A stretch of 45,170 nt of DNA from Betaproteobacteria bacterium (lineage in GTDB: Bacteria > Pseudomonadota > Gammaproteobacteria > Burkholderiales > Burkholderiaceae_A). The first letter of the stretch is position 1; each line of letters opens with the position of its first letter. Below are positions 25,541-34,262 of the stretch, piece after piece. The notes below the pieces were generated by a model, which saw only the letters and a program-made list of their open reading frames with translations, was not told the DNA's origin and did no database searches. The DNA lies in the NCBI GenBank assembly GCA_028139135.1, contig JAOINB010000001.1, positions 1 through 45,170 on the forward strand, in the 5' to 3' direction. The position numbers and the translations under genes are program-made.

Positions 25541-26953
25541 TTATACAGAATAGTACATATCGAATTCTGCCGGATGAGTTGTCATTCTCAGCCTTGTCAC
25601 ATCTTCCATTTTTAACTCAATGTACGCATCAATCATATCTGAGCTAAAGACATCTCCCTTCATTAAAAATTCTTTATCATTATTCAGGGATTCCAGCGCT
25701 TGCTCCAACGAAGAGCAAATAGTTGGAATTTGAGCATCTTCCTCAGGTGGGAGATCGTATAAGTTTTTGTCTAAAGGATCTCCTGGGTGAATTTTGTTTT
25801 GAACTCCATCAAGCCCAGCCATCAAGAATGCCGCGAAGGCGAAGTAAGGGTTCGCAGAAGGGTCAGCGAATCTCACTTCGATGCGTCTACCTTTAGGGTT
25901 AGCAACATAAGGTATTCTAACTGACGCAGATCTATTTCTAGCAGAATAGGCTAACTTCACAGGAGCCTCAAACCCAGGGACTAAGCGCTTATATGAATTA
26001 GTGCTTGGATTTGTAAATGCATTCAACGCTTTCGCATGTTTGATGATGCCTCCGATGTAATAGAGCGCAAATTCGGACAACCCAGCATATTCTTCTCCTG
26101 CAAAAAGATTATTTCCATCTTTCCAGACAGATTGATGTACGTGCATACCTGAACCATTATCGTCAACCACAGGCTTTGGCATGAAGGTCGCAGTCTTTCC
26201 GTAACTGGCAGCTACGTTATGCACTACATACTTTAGCTTTTGAATCCAATCTGCGCGCTGAGTCAAAGGAGCAAACTTCGTTCCTATTTCACACTGCCCA
26301 GAACCACCGACCTCGTGGTGATGGACCTCGCAAGGAATACCTAATTGCTCCAGCAATAAACACATCTCTGATCTTATATCCTGCAACGAGTCTACCGGAG
26401 GAACCGGGAAATATCCTCCTTTTACCGCGGGGCGATGCGCGAGGTTTCCTTGTTCCAACTCTAACCCACTCGACCACGAAGCCTCTTCACAATTGATTTT
26501 GTAGAAACTGCCTCCCATGCTAGTGTCCCATGTAACGCTGTCGAAAACAAAAAATTCTGGTTCTGGACCGAAAAAAGCCTGGTCTCCAATGCCAGTTGAT
26601 TGCATATATGCCTCAGCCCTTAAAGCGAGTGATCGTGGATCCCTATCGTAGCCTTTACCGTCAGAGGGCTCTATAACATCACAGGTAAGTAAAAGTGTTT
26701 GTTCCTCCCTAAATGGGTCCATAACTGCTGTAGACGGGTCCGGTATTAACAACATATCTGAGGCTTGTATACCTTTCCAACCTGCTATAGAGGAGCCATC
26801 AAAAGGATGACCATCCTCAAATTTAGACTCCTCAAATGCTGACGCAGGTACAGAAACGTGCTGTTCCTTACCTCTAGTGTCTGTGAACCGCAAATCAACA
26901 AACTTACAATCGTTATCATTCATCATTTTCATTACGTCTTTGGCGCTATTCAT
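25541..26953 (-). CDS. glnA: Glutamine synthetase type I
   Basis: ATP-dependent ligation of ammonia to glutamate, a dodecamer in the cytoplasm. Motifs include the beta-grasp [56 protein letters not shown], the [10 protein letters not shown] segment and, for adenylylation by GlnE, the Tyr in [11 protein letters not shown] start it at 26953, giving 470 aa, because GGAGAAAG lies just before this ATG and the protein [16 protein letters not shown] then matches other GlnA N-termini; an ATG 24 bases upstream would add eight unusual residues. A sigma-54 promoter is seen 44 bp upstream. First gene of glnA-ntrB-ntrC. Confidence 0.96.
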   Translation of the reverse strand: MNSAKDVMKMMNDNDCKFVDLRFTDTRGKEQHVSVPASAFEESKFEDGHPFDGSSIAGWKGIQASDMLLIPDPSTAVMDPFREEQTLLLTCDVIEPSDGKGYDRDPRSLALRAEAYMQSTGIGDQAFFGPEPEFFVFDSVTWDTSMGGSFYKINCEEASWSSGLELEQGNLAHRPAVKGGYFPVPPVDSLQDIRSEMCLLLEQLGIPCEVHHHEVGGSGQCEIGTKFAPLTQRADWIQKLKYVVHNVAASYGKTATFMPKPVVDDNGSGMHVHQSVWKDGNNLFAGEEYAGLSEFALYYIGGIIKHAKALNAFTNPSTNSYKRLVPGFEAPVKLAYSARNRSASVRIPYVANPKGRRIEVRFADPSANPYFAFAAFLMAGLDGVQNKIHPGDPLDKNLYDLPPEEDAQIPTICSSLEQALESLNNDKEFLMKGDVFSSDMIDAYIELKMEDVTRLRMTTHPAEFDMYYSV

Positions 26954-26996
26954 ACTTTCTCCATATTGCATATTCATTAATAGGTGTCCATCACAG

Positions 26997-27012
26997 TGCG
27001 AAATCCGTGCCT
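26997..27012 (-). promoter_or_regulatory. Sigma-54 promoter of glnA
   Basis: On the minus strand the sequence AGGCACGGATTTCGCA matches the sigma-54 consensus (TGGCACG, four bases, TTGCA) at 10 of 12 specified positions, with the diagnostic GG and GC separated by exactly ten bases. Transcription would start near 26987, leaving a ~34-nt leader with the GGAGAAAG ribosome site. Consistent with NtrC encoded in the same operon. Confidence 0.85.
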
Positions 27013-27082
27013 AATAATAAAAAAAAAAAAACTCGTTATTTCAGCCACTTAAAAGATAATAAATAAGTAACAAGACAGGTAA

Positions 27083-27139
27083 TTGCACGCGATTAAATCA
27101 TAATGCACTAATAATAATCAAAAATCTACAACTTAGTGC
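27083..27139 (-). promoter_or_regulatory. Candidate NtrC binding sites upstream of glnA
   Basis: On the plus strand, TTGCAC (27083-27088), TGCACTAA (27104-27111) and the inverse TTAGTGC (27133-27139) are half-sites like the NtrC consensus TGCAC...GTGCA; the first two are 21 bases, about two helical turns, apart. They would lie about 100-150 bases upstream of the transcription start, the normal distance for enhancer sites. Between them and the promoter there is a 13-base A/T tract (27019-27031) that may bend the DNA. Binding is inferred. Confidence 0.45.
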
Positions 27140-27141
27140 GT

Positions 27142-28317
27142 TTAATCGTCCTTAATTGGAAGAAAGATTTCTTGCAGATTATTTAGAAAGTCTAGACCCA
27201 GCTTTGTAGGTATTACTTTATCTGAAGTAATCTCAATAAGCCCCTTATCACATGCCAAGCAAAACTTTCTTTGCTCGCTCGCAAACTCTACGCCAGTTCT
27301 TTCCTCTAAATTTAAAATTTTAAAACCCTTCGTTAAACGACCAGCATTTAACATGTATTCGAACAAAACCTCGGCACCAGGTAAATAACTTGTTTTTTTG
27401 AAAAATTGTTCGTTTGACTTAATTTTATTTACGTAACTAACTGGGTTAGAAATAACAATTCGCCGTTCGATTAAATGATTTTTTGTAATTTTAGAGTGTG
27501 CTCCTGCCCCTAATCCTATGTAATCGCCGAATTCCCAATAATTCATATTGTGCTGACAACGCATGCCACCCTTGGAAAAAGCTGATACCTCATATCTCGA
27601 ATACCCGTTCCTCGCTAATTCATTCATAATTAACAAGTACATATCCCAAATTACATCTTCACTAGGTAATTTTGGAGCGTTGTTATAAAACATAGTGCCT
27701 GGTTCAACCGTCAACTGGTAATAAGATATATGCGCAACATTGAAGTCTTTTAACGTACCAATATCCTTTCTAACTTTCATTTGATTTTGACCTGGCAAAC
27801 CATACATTAAATCTACATTTACATTTTTGAAAATTTTGCACACATCCATCAGGAACAGCTCAATCTCTTTAGGGGTGTGCTCCCTACCTATCCTTTTCAA
27901 AGACATATTATCGAAAGACTGAGCTCCAACGGATATTCTATTAACGCCTAAACCATTTAAATCAAGAAAATATTCTTCAATTGATGAATCACGAAACATA
28001 TTCAACGGGTTAACCTCAAAAGAAATCTCTGAATTTTCCTCGATATCCATTATTGAACGTATCTCTCTGAATAAGATCTTTATAAAGTCTATTGGAAATA
28101 AGTTTGGTGTTCCTCCACCAAAGTACACAGTTTTTATTTTTCTGCTTTTAAAAAGTTCGGACCAACCCCTCAACTGGGATATCAAAGCACCCGTATAATC
28201 CTCAAACTGATGGTGATCTCGTAACAGATGGGAATTAAAATCACAATAAGGGCATTTTTTAGCGCACCACGGTAAATGAATGTAAAGACTGAGAGGTATA
28301 TCGTTAGTTTGAAACAT
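27142..28317 (-). CDS. hemW: Radical SAM heme chaperone HemW
   Basis: Protein of 391 aa. The cluster motif CxxxCxxCxF is in LPWCAKKCPYCDFNSH, the fourth conserved Cys position of the HemW/HemN group being taken by Phe-Asn. FGGGTPNLF, RISVGAQSFDN and the HNMNYWEFGDYIGLGAGAHS segment with the HNxxYW motif place it with HemW rather than HemN. The protein binds heme and hands it to respiratory enzymes rather than making protoporphyrinogen. Downstream of rdgB by 4 bp, it completes the rph-rdgB-hemW operon. Confidence 0.93.
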   Translation of the reverse strand: MFQTNDIPLSLYIHLPWCAKKCPYCDFNSHLLRDHHQFEDYTGALISQLRGWSELFKSRKIKTVYFGGGTPNLFPIDFIKILFREIRSIMDIEENSEISFEVNPLNMFRDSSIEEYFLDLNGLGVNRISVGAQSFDNMSLKRIGREHTPKEIELFLMDVCKIFKNVNVDLMYGLPGQNQMKVRKDIGTLKDFNVAHISYYQLTVEPGTMFYNNAPKLPSEDVIWDMYLLIMNELARNGYSRYEVSAFSKGGMRCQHNMNYWEFGDYIGLGAGAHSKITKNHLIERRIVISNPVSYVNKIKSNEQFFKKTSYLPGAEVLFEYMLNAGRLTKGFKILNLEERTGVEFASEQRKFCLACDKGLIEITSDKVIPTKLGLDFLNNLQEIFLPIKDD

Positions 28318-28321
28318 TTTT

Positions 28322-28939
28322 TTAATTTTTAAATCTCTTAAAAAGTTCCAAACTAATCTTTTTTAAAGCTTTTCCTCTGTGACTAACCTCAGTTTTCTCA
28401 TGCAACAATAATTGAGCAGCAGTCTTTTTTTCTTCAGGCAGATAGAAAATAGGATCATATCCAAATCCCCTTTCCCCCTTAGGTTCGAATGCAACTAAAC
28501 CCTCCCATACACCGCGAGAAACTATTGGATCTGGATCATCATGGCTTTTCAAAGCCACAATCATAGTTATAAATCTACAACGCCGTTGAGCGAAGGTCTT
28601 GGCTGATCTCATACATCCCAGAAGTTTTTTTATATTCTCCTCATCTTGCTGACGCTTTCTTCCAGATGAAACACTTGCGAAACGAGCTGACCTTACCCCC
28701 GGTAAACCGCCAAGATAATCTACCACCAAACCGGAGTCGTCTGCAATTGAAGGTAATCTACTTACCAGACTCGCATACCTTGCCTTTTCTAGGGCATTTT
28801 CGAGAAAAGTCTTATGCGGCTCCTCTGGGGATTTTTTTCCGATGGATTTAAACGATTCTAAGTAGACTTTTCCCTCGAAAAACTTTTTAAATTCTAATAA
28901 TTTTCCCTCATTATTTGTTGCGATCATCCATTTAGACAT
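28322..28939 (-). CDS. rdgB: XTP/dITP diphosphatase (RdgB/HAM1)
   Basis: Hydrolyses non-canonical purine triphosphates (dITP, XTP), keeping them out of DNA and RNA. Motifs: MIATNNEGKLLEF, SIADDSGLVVDYLGGLPGVRSARFA, SRGVWEGLVAF, GERGFGYDPIFYLPE and SHRGKALKK. I start it at the ATG 28939 (205 aa), eight bases inside rph; two GTG codons just before it are possible but extend past the family's usual start. The overlap with rph implies coupled translation. The protein is cytoplasmic and near normal size. Confidence 0.94.
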   Translation of the reverse strand: MSKWMIATNNEGKLLEFKKFFEGKVYLESFKSIGKKSPEEPHKTFLENALEKARYASLVSRLPSIADDSGLVVDYLGGLPGVRSARFASVSSGRKRQQDEENIKKLLGCMRSAKTFAQRRCRFITMIVALKSHDDPDPIVSRGVWEGLVAFEPKGERGFGYDPIFYLPEEKKTAAQLLLHEKTEVSHRGKALKKISLELFKRFKN

Positions 28940-29693
28940 CACCACTTGTTAACCTTGTAAGAGACATCTGCTGAGCCATAATTTTTTGCATTTCAAAAAG
29001 TACTCCTATTCCTTTCTCTGCAAGCGCTGTCATATCAAGTAGTTCCGTCTTGTTAAACGTCCTGCGCTCTGCCGTGCCCTGAATTTCAACTATATCCAAA
29101 CCAGGCTGCATGACAACATTTAAGTCAATGCCGCAACTAGCATCTTCATCGTAATCAAGGTCCAATACCAGTCTTTCCCCACAATAACCTACAGAAATTG
29201 CAGCCACCCTTTTAATAAAATTCAAATTTTTTTCGTTTAACACATTATTCTCTTTATACAATGCATCAAATAATGCTAACCAGCCTCCCGTAATTGAGGC
29301 ACAACGTGTACCGCCGTCTGCCTGAATTACATCGCAGTCTATGATTACAGTTTTCTCTCGAATAAAAGATAAATCCAATGAACTCCTTAAAGTGCGTCCG
29401 ATAAGCCTCTGTATTTCCAAAGTCCGCCCTGACTGTTTTCCCTTTACAGCCTCCCTATTGATACGATTATTTGCACTGCCCGGCAACATAGAATATTCAG
29501 CCGTAATCCATCCTTTATCTGTCCCTTTTAACCAGGGGGGGCACTTGTTTTCTATATTAGCTGTGCACAACACTCGGGTATTGCCTTGACAAATAAGTAC
29601 CGAGCCATCACTATTGGATACGAAATTGCGCTCAAGACTAACCTCCCTAATTTGGTCAACTAATCTGCCACTTTTCCTTTTATAATCATGCAT
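28932..29693 (-). CDS. rph: Ribonuclease PH
   Basis: Phosphorolytic 3'-5' exoribonuclease that trims tRNA precursors. Motifs include GSVLICQGNTRVLCTAN, RGT-like LKGTDKGWITAEYSMLPGS, RTLEIQRLIGRTLRSSLD, IDCDVIQADGGTRCASITG (phosphate/metal site) and the C-terminal VEIQGTAERRTFNK. The ATG at 29693 gives 253 aa; a TTG nine bases earlier is an alternative start. It diverges from yicC with only 23 bp between start codons, so the promoters of the two units lie within each other's coding regions. Confidence 0.94.
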   Translation of the reverse strand: MHDYKRKSGRLVDQIREVSLERNFVSNSDGSVLICQGNTRVLCTANIENKCPPWLKGTDKGWITAEYSMLPGSANNRINREAVKGKQSGRTLEIQRLIGRTLRSSLDLSFIREKTVIIDCDVIQADGGTRCASITGGWLALFDALYKENNVLNEKNLNFIKRVAAISVGYCGERLVLDLDYDEDASCGIDLNVVMQPGLDIVEIQGTAERRTFNKTELLDMTALAEKGIGVLFEMQKIMAQQMSLTRLTSGDV

Positions 29694-29716
29694 AATGTTC
29701 AACTAATTTATAAGTT

Positions 29717-30673
29717 ATGACTGCCAAAAGTATGACTGGTTTTGGGGAAATTTCATGCTCTAATGAATTCGGGCTAATTGTAGCAGAAATTCGGTCTAGT
29801 AATAATAGATTTCTCGATATAACTATCAAACTTCCAGACCAGTTAAAAAAATTCGAGTACAAGATTAGAGATATAGTTTCAAAATATGCTTTCAGAGGAA
29901 AAATTGAAGTGCGACTCAGTCTGCAACCTTTAAAAAATAGTGAGCATGGTTTAAAAATAAATAAACAAAAAGTTGACGAAATTATTGCTTTGCAAAATGA
30001 AATATTATTATCGTCCGAAAGTTTTGAAAAATTAAGAATAAATGATATTTTAAGATGGCCGGGAGTTATCCAGGATAACTTTGTGTTTGAAAATATTAAA
30101 GAGCAGGAATTACTGGATATATGTGAGTCAGCATTAAAAGAATTCGATAGTTTTACAAAAAGAGAAGGTGTGCAGCTTGTCAAGCAAATAAAAAATTGTG
30201 CTAATCAAATTGATTCTTTGACAAAAAAGGCTGATAAAATTGCACCCATCGCATCAGATGCAATGTTAAAGAAAATTTCCGCTCGCTTGTCAGAGGCATT
30301 TAGAGAAACTAATATTGAAAAAATAATAAGCTCTGAACATAAAGAAGGATTGAAAAACGCCAGGCAAGACTCAAGCAACGATCTCGTTAAGGCTATTCAT
30401 GAAAGAATTCATTTAGAAGCCTCCATGAATGCTATGAAAGTTGATATATCTGAAGAATTGGAAAGGATCAAATCTCATATTCGTGAACTTAGAGAAGTAA
30501 TAGATAACGATCGTGTTCTTAAAGGGAAAAGGCTAGATTTTCTTGCGCAAGAACTACACAGGGAGGCGAATACTATAGGTGCAAAAGCTTTTAATCAAGA
30601 CCTGAATATGATCTCGCTAGATTTGCGAATTTTTATTGAGCAGATCAGAGAGCAGGTACAAAATCTTCAATAA
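29717..30673 (+). CDS. yicC: YicC-family endoribonuclease
   Basis: Protein of 318 aa, longer than the E. coli protein (~287). It has the family's opening KSMTGFGEISCSNEFG, followed by NRFLDITIKLPDQL, a long helical region rich in Lys and Glu, and the C-terminal domain with EEL-ERIKSHIRELREVI and GKRLDFLAQELHREANTIGAKA, which is diagnostic. YicC-like proteins are recently described RNA endonucleases implicated in small-RNA turnover. It starts the yicC-gmk-rpoZ-spoT operon (gap to gmk 11 bp) and is divergent from rph. No separate promoter can be seen in the 23-bp gap. Confidence 0.92.
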   Translation: MTAKSMTGFGEISCSNEFGLIVAEIRSSNNRFLDITIKLPDQLKKFEYKIRDIVSKYAFRGKIEVRLSLQPLKNSEHGLKINKQKVDEIIALQNEILLSSESFEKLRINDILRWPGVIQDNFVFENIKEQELLDICESALKEFDSFTKREGVQLVKQIKNCANQIDSLTKKADKIAPIASDAMLKKISARLSEAFRETNIEKIISSEHKEGLKNARQDSSNDLVKAIHERIHLEASMNAMKVDISEELERIKSHIRELREVIDNDRVLKGKRLDFLAQELHREANTIGAKAFNQDLNMISLDLRIFIEQIREQVQNLQ

Positions 30674-30684
30674 CTACAAATGTG

Positions 30685-31245
30685 ATGAACACTGGACATT
30701 TGTACGTTATCTCCGCTCCATCAGGAACCGGAAAAACAAGTCTGGTAAAAGCTCTTATAGAAAAAGATCCCTCTATTAGACTTTCAGTATCAACGACCAC
30801 CAGAGAACCTAGACTTGGTGAGGTAAACGGTAGGGATTATTTTTTTACTAAAAAAGAACAATTCGATAGACAAATAAATGACAACGAGTTTTTAGAATGG
30901 GCTTTTGTATATGGTAATTATTATGGGACTTCTGCAACACTTGTCAAAAATAGTATAAATAGAGGAGAGAAAGTTCTTTTAGAGATTGATTGGCAAGGTG
31001 CATTTCAGATTAAACAGCGATTTGATCGAGGAATGCTAACTCTAATTTTTATTAGACCGCCATCACTCGCGATTTTAAAAGAAAGGCTCCAAAAAAGGGG
31101 ACAAGATAAAATCGGTGTGATCACGGAGAGGCTGGCAACTGCTAAAGAAGAGATAGCAAAATCGGTAAATTTTGATTATGTTATTATAAATGATGATTTC
31201 GAAATCGCAGTCAGCGAATTGTACAGAATAATTAATAGCTCTTAA
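30685..31245 (+). CDS. gmk: Guanylate kinase
   Basis: Phosphorylates GMP to GDP with ATP. The P-loop is VISAPSGTGKTSLV; the GMP-binding region has STTTREPRLGEVNGRDYFFTKK, FLEWAFVYGNYYGT and LLEIDWQGAFQIK, and the lid follows in RLQKRGQDK. It is 186 aa, a little short of the E. coli 207, mainly at the C-terminus. The ATG at 30685 is chosen over a GTG three bases upstream; no strong ribosome site is seen for either. It precedes rpoZ by 18 bp in the same operon. Confidence 0.95.
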   Translation: MNTGHLYVISAPSGTGKTSLVKALIEKDPSIRLSVSTTTREPRLGEVNGRDYFFTKKEQFDRQINDNEFLEWAFVYGNYYGTSATLVKNSINRGEKVLLEIDWQGAFQIKQRFDRGMLTLIFIRPPSLAILKERLQKRGQDKIGVITERLATAKEEIAKSVNFDYVIINDDFEIAVSELYRIINSS

Positions 31246-31263
31246 AAAGGGAGGCGCATAAAG

Positions 31264-31467
31264 ATGGCTAGAATAACAATAGAAGATTGCTTGGAACAAA
31301 TACCAAATAGATTCGATCTAGCCTTATCTGCGACTTATAGGGCTAGACAACTAGCACAGGGCTCAGTTCCAAAAATCGAAACCAAAGACAAACCAACTGT
31401 CGCAGCATTACGAGAAATTGCAGGCGGGCATGTGGGGATTGAAATGCTTAGAAAGGTTCCACTTTAG
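31264..31467 (+). CDS. rpoZ: RNA polymerase omega subunit
   Basis: Protein of 67 aa, matching the small betaproteobacterial omega. The start, [20 protein letters not shown], and the RARQLAQG and [13 protein letters not shown] segments are the family core, which wraps the beta' subunit and aids RNAP assembly and ppGpp binding. A strong GGGAGGCG ribosome site precedes the ATG. It sits between gmk and spoT, the usual order. Very confident. Confidence 0.96.
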   Translation: MARITIEDCLEQIPNRFDLALSATYRARQLAQGSVPKIETKDKPTVAALREIAGGHVGIEMLRKVPL

Positions 31468-31475
31468 GGTTTTAA

Positions 31476-33662
31476 TTGCCTATATTCAAAAGAAAAATAT
31501 CTGATGAACTGATAAAAGCAACATTTTATTTATCTAGGTCGGATAAATCTAAACTAAAAAAAGCAATTTCTTTTTGCGAAAGTGCTCATGTTGGACAGTT
31601 TCGAAAGACAGGAGAGCCTTATTCGAATCATCCAATAAATGTTGCTCTTATTTGCGCTGGTTGGAGGCTCGACGTAGAAGCCTTAGTAGCAGGACTTCTG
31701 CATGATACTGTTGAAGATACGGCAACTAGTCTGCATAGTATTTCTAACCTTTATGGTGATAAAGTTGCTGAACTTGTTGATGGATTGTCAAAAGTTGACC
31801 AACTGGTCTACAGAAGTTTCGAAGAAAAAACTGCAGAAAATTTCCGAAAAATGTTATTAGCAACGGCTGCGGATGCAAGAGTAATCTTAATAAAACTTGC
31901 CGACAGACTGCACAATATGCAAACATTAAATGCATTATCGAAGAAAAAAAAGAGAAGAATTTCTAAAGAAACTCTTGAAATATTTGCCCCGATCGCTCAC
32001 CGACTGGGTTTTAACGAAGTTTACAGGAAGCTCGAAGATTTATGTTTTGCAAATCTATATCCAAAAAGGTACAAAGTACTTAGTGAAGCAATCTCGAAAG
32101 CTAGAGGAAATAGAAAAGAAATCATCTCAGAATTACAAAAAAAAATAATTAACCATATTCCTAGCTTTGGGGTAAAGGGCAAGGTTTTTGGAAGAGAAAA
32201 ATCTTTATATTCAATTTATTTGAAAATGAAAGAAAAGCAAGTTAGTTTCGCGGAAGTTTTTGATATCCATGGATTCAGGATAGTTGTCAAGACCTTAACA
32301 GAATGTTACTTGTGCCTCGGAGCTTTACACAAACTGTTCAAACCTATACCTGGAAGATTTAAGGATTACATCGCATTACCAAAATCGAATGGGTACCAAT
32401 CATTACATACCGTTGTTATGGGGCCCTATGGAACACCGTTAGAGTTACAAATTAGAACAGAAAAAATGCACAGCTTATCAGAAGTAGGTATTGCCTCTCA
32501 TTGGCTCTACAAGAAAAAAGAAAAGGATGCATCTCCGTTGCAGTTTAAGACACATGAATGGATGAAATCACTTCTTACGGTACATAAGCAAACTGCTGGT
32601 CCCTCAGAATTCATCGATTACTTAAAAATAGATTTGTTTCCTGATGTAATTTATGTTTTTACTCCTCAAGGGGAAATCATTGAATTGCCACGAGGTTCGA
32701 CTCCTGTCGACTTTGCCTATTCCATCCATAGCGATATTGGAAAAAAATGTACTGGTGCAAAGATAAACAATCAAAATGTACCCCTTGACACAAAATTGAG
32801 AAATGGTAATGTTGTATCCGTCATCCAACACCCTAATGCTAAGCCGGATCCGTCATGGCTTAATTTTGTTCGAACTTCGAAAGCTCGTGCCGGGATAAGA
32901 AACACTTTAAAGAAAGAGACTGGTGAGCGAGTGATTGCTTTTGGAAAGAAACTTATGGTTCAGGCAGTTGAAGCATTAAACGAAAAAATAGATTTTGAAA
33001 AAGATATTCCATGGGAATTATTATTTAATGAAATTAGCTTAAACAATCGAGATGAACTTTTTGAAAAAGTAGGATTAGGTTATCTTTATGCCGAAGCTGT
33101 TGCGCAGAGAATTTTAATAATTCTAAAATCAAAAGCCTTGCCCGCAGCTTTTTCGCCTGATGTTAAACAAAGAATTGAGCTTTCCATGCAGCATTTAACA
33201 GATACTTCGAAATCAATATCTATTAATGGAAACGAAGGTCCTGCTGTCAATTATGCAGTTTGCTGTTTTCCAATCCCAGGCGATCCGGCTCATGGCTTCT
33301 TGTCTGGAGGCAAAGGATTATTAGTACACAGGAAAACCTGTGCAGCTTCAAATAAGCAACGAATCAATGACCCTGCGAGATGGACTGATATTCTCTGGGA
33401 GGAAGTAAATGACAAACAATTTATCTGCTACCTGCTACTTGAAGTTGAAGAATCTCCGGGGGTTCTGGCAAAAATTGCCTCTGCCATTTCGATTACCAAG
33501 AGTAACATTGTTGATGTATCAATCAACCGCCACAAGGGTTCGTTTTTCTGTACGCTTAAAATAGGTTTAGAAATTTCTCACAGAGTTCATTTGGCAGAGG
33601 TATTCAGAAATATCAGAAAAGTGAGCGCTTTAGGAAAGGTAACTAGGTTAACAAAACCGTAA
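31476..33662 (+). CDS. spoT: Bifunctional (p)ppGpp synthetase/hydrolase
   Basis: Long RelA/SpoT homologue of 728 aa. The hydrolase domain has the HD pair in LLHDTVEDT together with HPINVALI and KLADRLHNMQT. The synthetase domain contains GFRIVVKTL, the RFKDYIALPKSNGYQSLHT segment (RxKD form typical of bifunctional enzymes) and ELQIRTEKM. The TGS domain shows VFTPQGEIIELPRGSTPVDFAY, and a C-terminal ACT domain has VEESPGVLAKIASAI. The start is the TTG at 31476, with AGGG seven bases upstream, because no in-frame ATG precedes the HD region. It controls the stringent response. It ends one base before the convergent mog stop. Confidence 0.95.
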   Translation: MPIFKRKISDELIKATFYLSRSDKSKLKKAISFCESAHVGQFRKTGEPYSNHPINVALICAGWRLDVEALVAGLLHDTVEDTATSLHSISNLYGDKVAELVDGLSKVDQLVYRSFEEKTAENFRKMLLATAADARVILIKLADRLHNMQTLNALSKKKKRRISKETLEIFAPIAHRLGFNEVYRKLEDLCFANLYPKRYKVLSEAISKARGNRKEIISELQKKIINHIPSFGVKGKVFGREKSLYSIYLKMKEKQVSFAEVFDIHGFRIVVKTLTECYLCLGALHKLFKPIPGRFKDYIALPKSNGYQSLHTVVMGPYGTPLELQIRTEKMHSLSEVGIASHWLYKKKEKDASPLQFKTHEWMKSLLTVHKQTAGPSEFIDYLKIDLFPDVIYVFTPQGEIIELPRGSTPVDFAYSIHSDIGKKCTGAKINNQNVPLDTKLRNGNVVSVIQHPNAKPDPSWLNFVRTSKARAGIRNTLKKETGERVIAFGKKLMVQAVEALNEKIDFEKDIPWELLFNEISLNNRDELFEKVGLGYLYAEAVAQRILIILKSKALPAAFSPDVKQRIELSMQHLTDTSKSISINGNEGPAVNYAVCCFPIPGDPAHGFLSGGKGLLVHRKTCAASNKQRINDPARWTDILWEEVNDKQFICYLLLEVEESPGVLAKIASAISITKSNIVDVSINRHKGSFFCTLKIGLEISHRVHLAEVFRNIRKVSALGKVTRLTKP

Positions 33663-34250
33663 TTATTTATTTTTAGGTCTGAATGATTTGCAAACATTTT
33701 CATCAGTAATAATAACGGGTCCTCCGATGAGTTCTAGACCATAGGGTACGGCCGCAAAAATGCCAGGTACCTTTATTTCACCGGTTTTGTCCCTAACTCC
33801 CTCGAGTGTTTCCTGGATAGCCCTAGGCTGCCCCGGCAAATTAATTATCAAAGAGGATTTCCTAACAACTGCCACCTGGCGAGATAGAATTGCTGTTGGT
33901 ACAAAGTTTAATGATATTTGTCTCATCTGTTCACCGAAGCCCGGTAAATGTTTTTCTCCTATTTCCAGCGTAGCATCCGGTGTAAAGTCTCTCGGAGCCG
34001 GCCCAGTACCCCCAGTAGTAAGTACCAAATCGCAATTTTCCTCGTCAACCAAACGGATTAAGGTAGCTTTAATCAAACTCCTGTCATCAGGGATGAGACT
34101 TTCCACAGTTCTAAATGGGCTTGTTATAGCTCTTTTTAACCAACCCTTTAGGCAAGGAATACCCAAATCTTCATAAACATTACTGCTAGCGCGATCACTT
34201 ATTGAAACAAGACCTACACCTAATTCTGACAAATTGCCCGGTTTCACCAT
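33663..34250 (-). CDS. mog: Molybdopterin adenylyltransferase
   Basis: Protein of 195 aa in the MoaB/Mog fold. Motifs are GLVSISDRASSNVYEDLGIP, LVLTTGGTGPAPRDFTPDATLE (GGTG loop and the DxTPD that binds molybdopterin and metal) and INLPGQPRAIQETL. It adenylates molybdopterin before molybdate insertion. It is tail-to-tail with spoT with no spacer and divergent from pmbA by 12 bp, as in other compact genomes; there is an AGGT site upstream of its ATG. I recall mog next to pmbA in betaproteobacteria. Confidence 0.93.
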   Translation of the reverse strand: MVKPGNLSELGVGLVSISDRASSNVYEDLGIPCLKGWLKRAITSPFRTVESLIPDDRSLIKATLIRLVDEENCDLVLTTGGTGPAPRDFTPDATLEIGEKHLPGFGEQMRQISLNFVPTAILSRQVAVVRKSSLIINLPGQPRAIQETLEGVRDKTGEIKVPGIFAAVPYGLELIGGPVIITDENVCKSFRPKNK

Positions 34251-34256
34251 TATAAT
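34226..34256 (+). promoter_or_regulatory. Candidate promoter giving a leaderless pmbA mRNA
   Basis: A perfect TATAAT at 34251-34256 ends six bases before the pmbA ATG, so a start at the usual distance falls on the A of ATG (34263). CTGACA at 34226-34231 could serve as -35, with a 19-base spacer, longer than ideal. No ribosome site precedes pmbA. The region lies in the 5' coding end of mog. Confidence 0.3.
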
Positions 34257-34262
34257 TTACCT

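Noticed and set aside
29686-30183. 165-residue minus-strand open frame opposite yicC
   Set aside because: The plus-strand frame encodes conserved YicC motifs; the reverse frame is rich in Ser, Leu, Phe and Ile, as expected for an antisense shadow.
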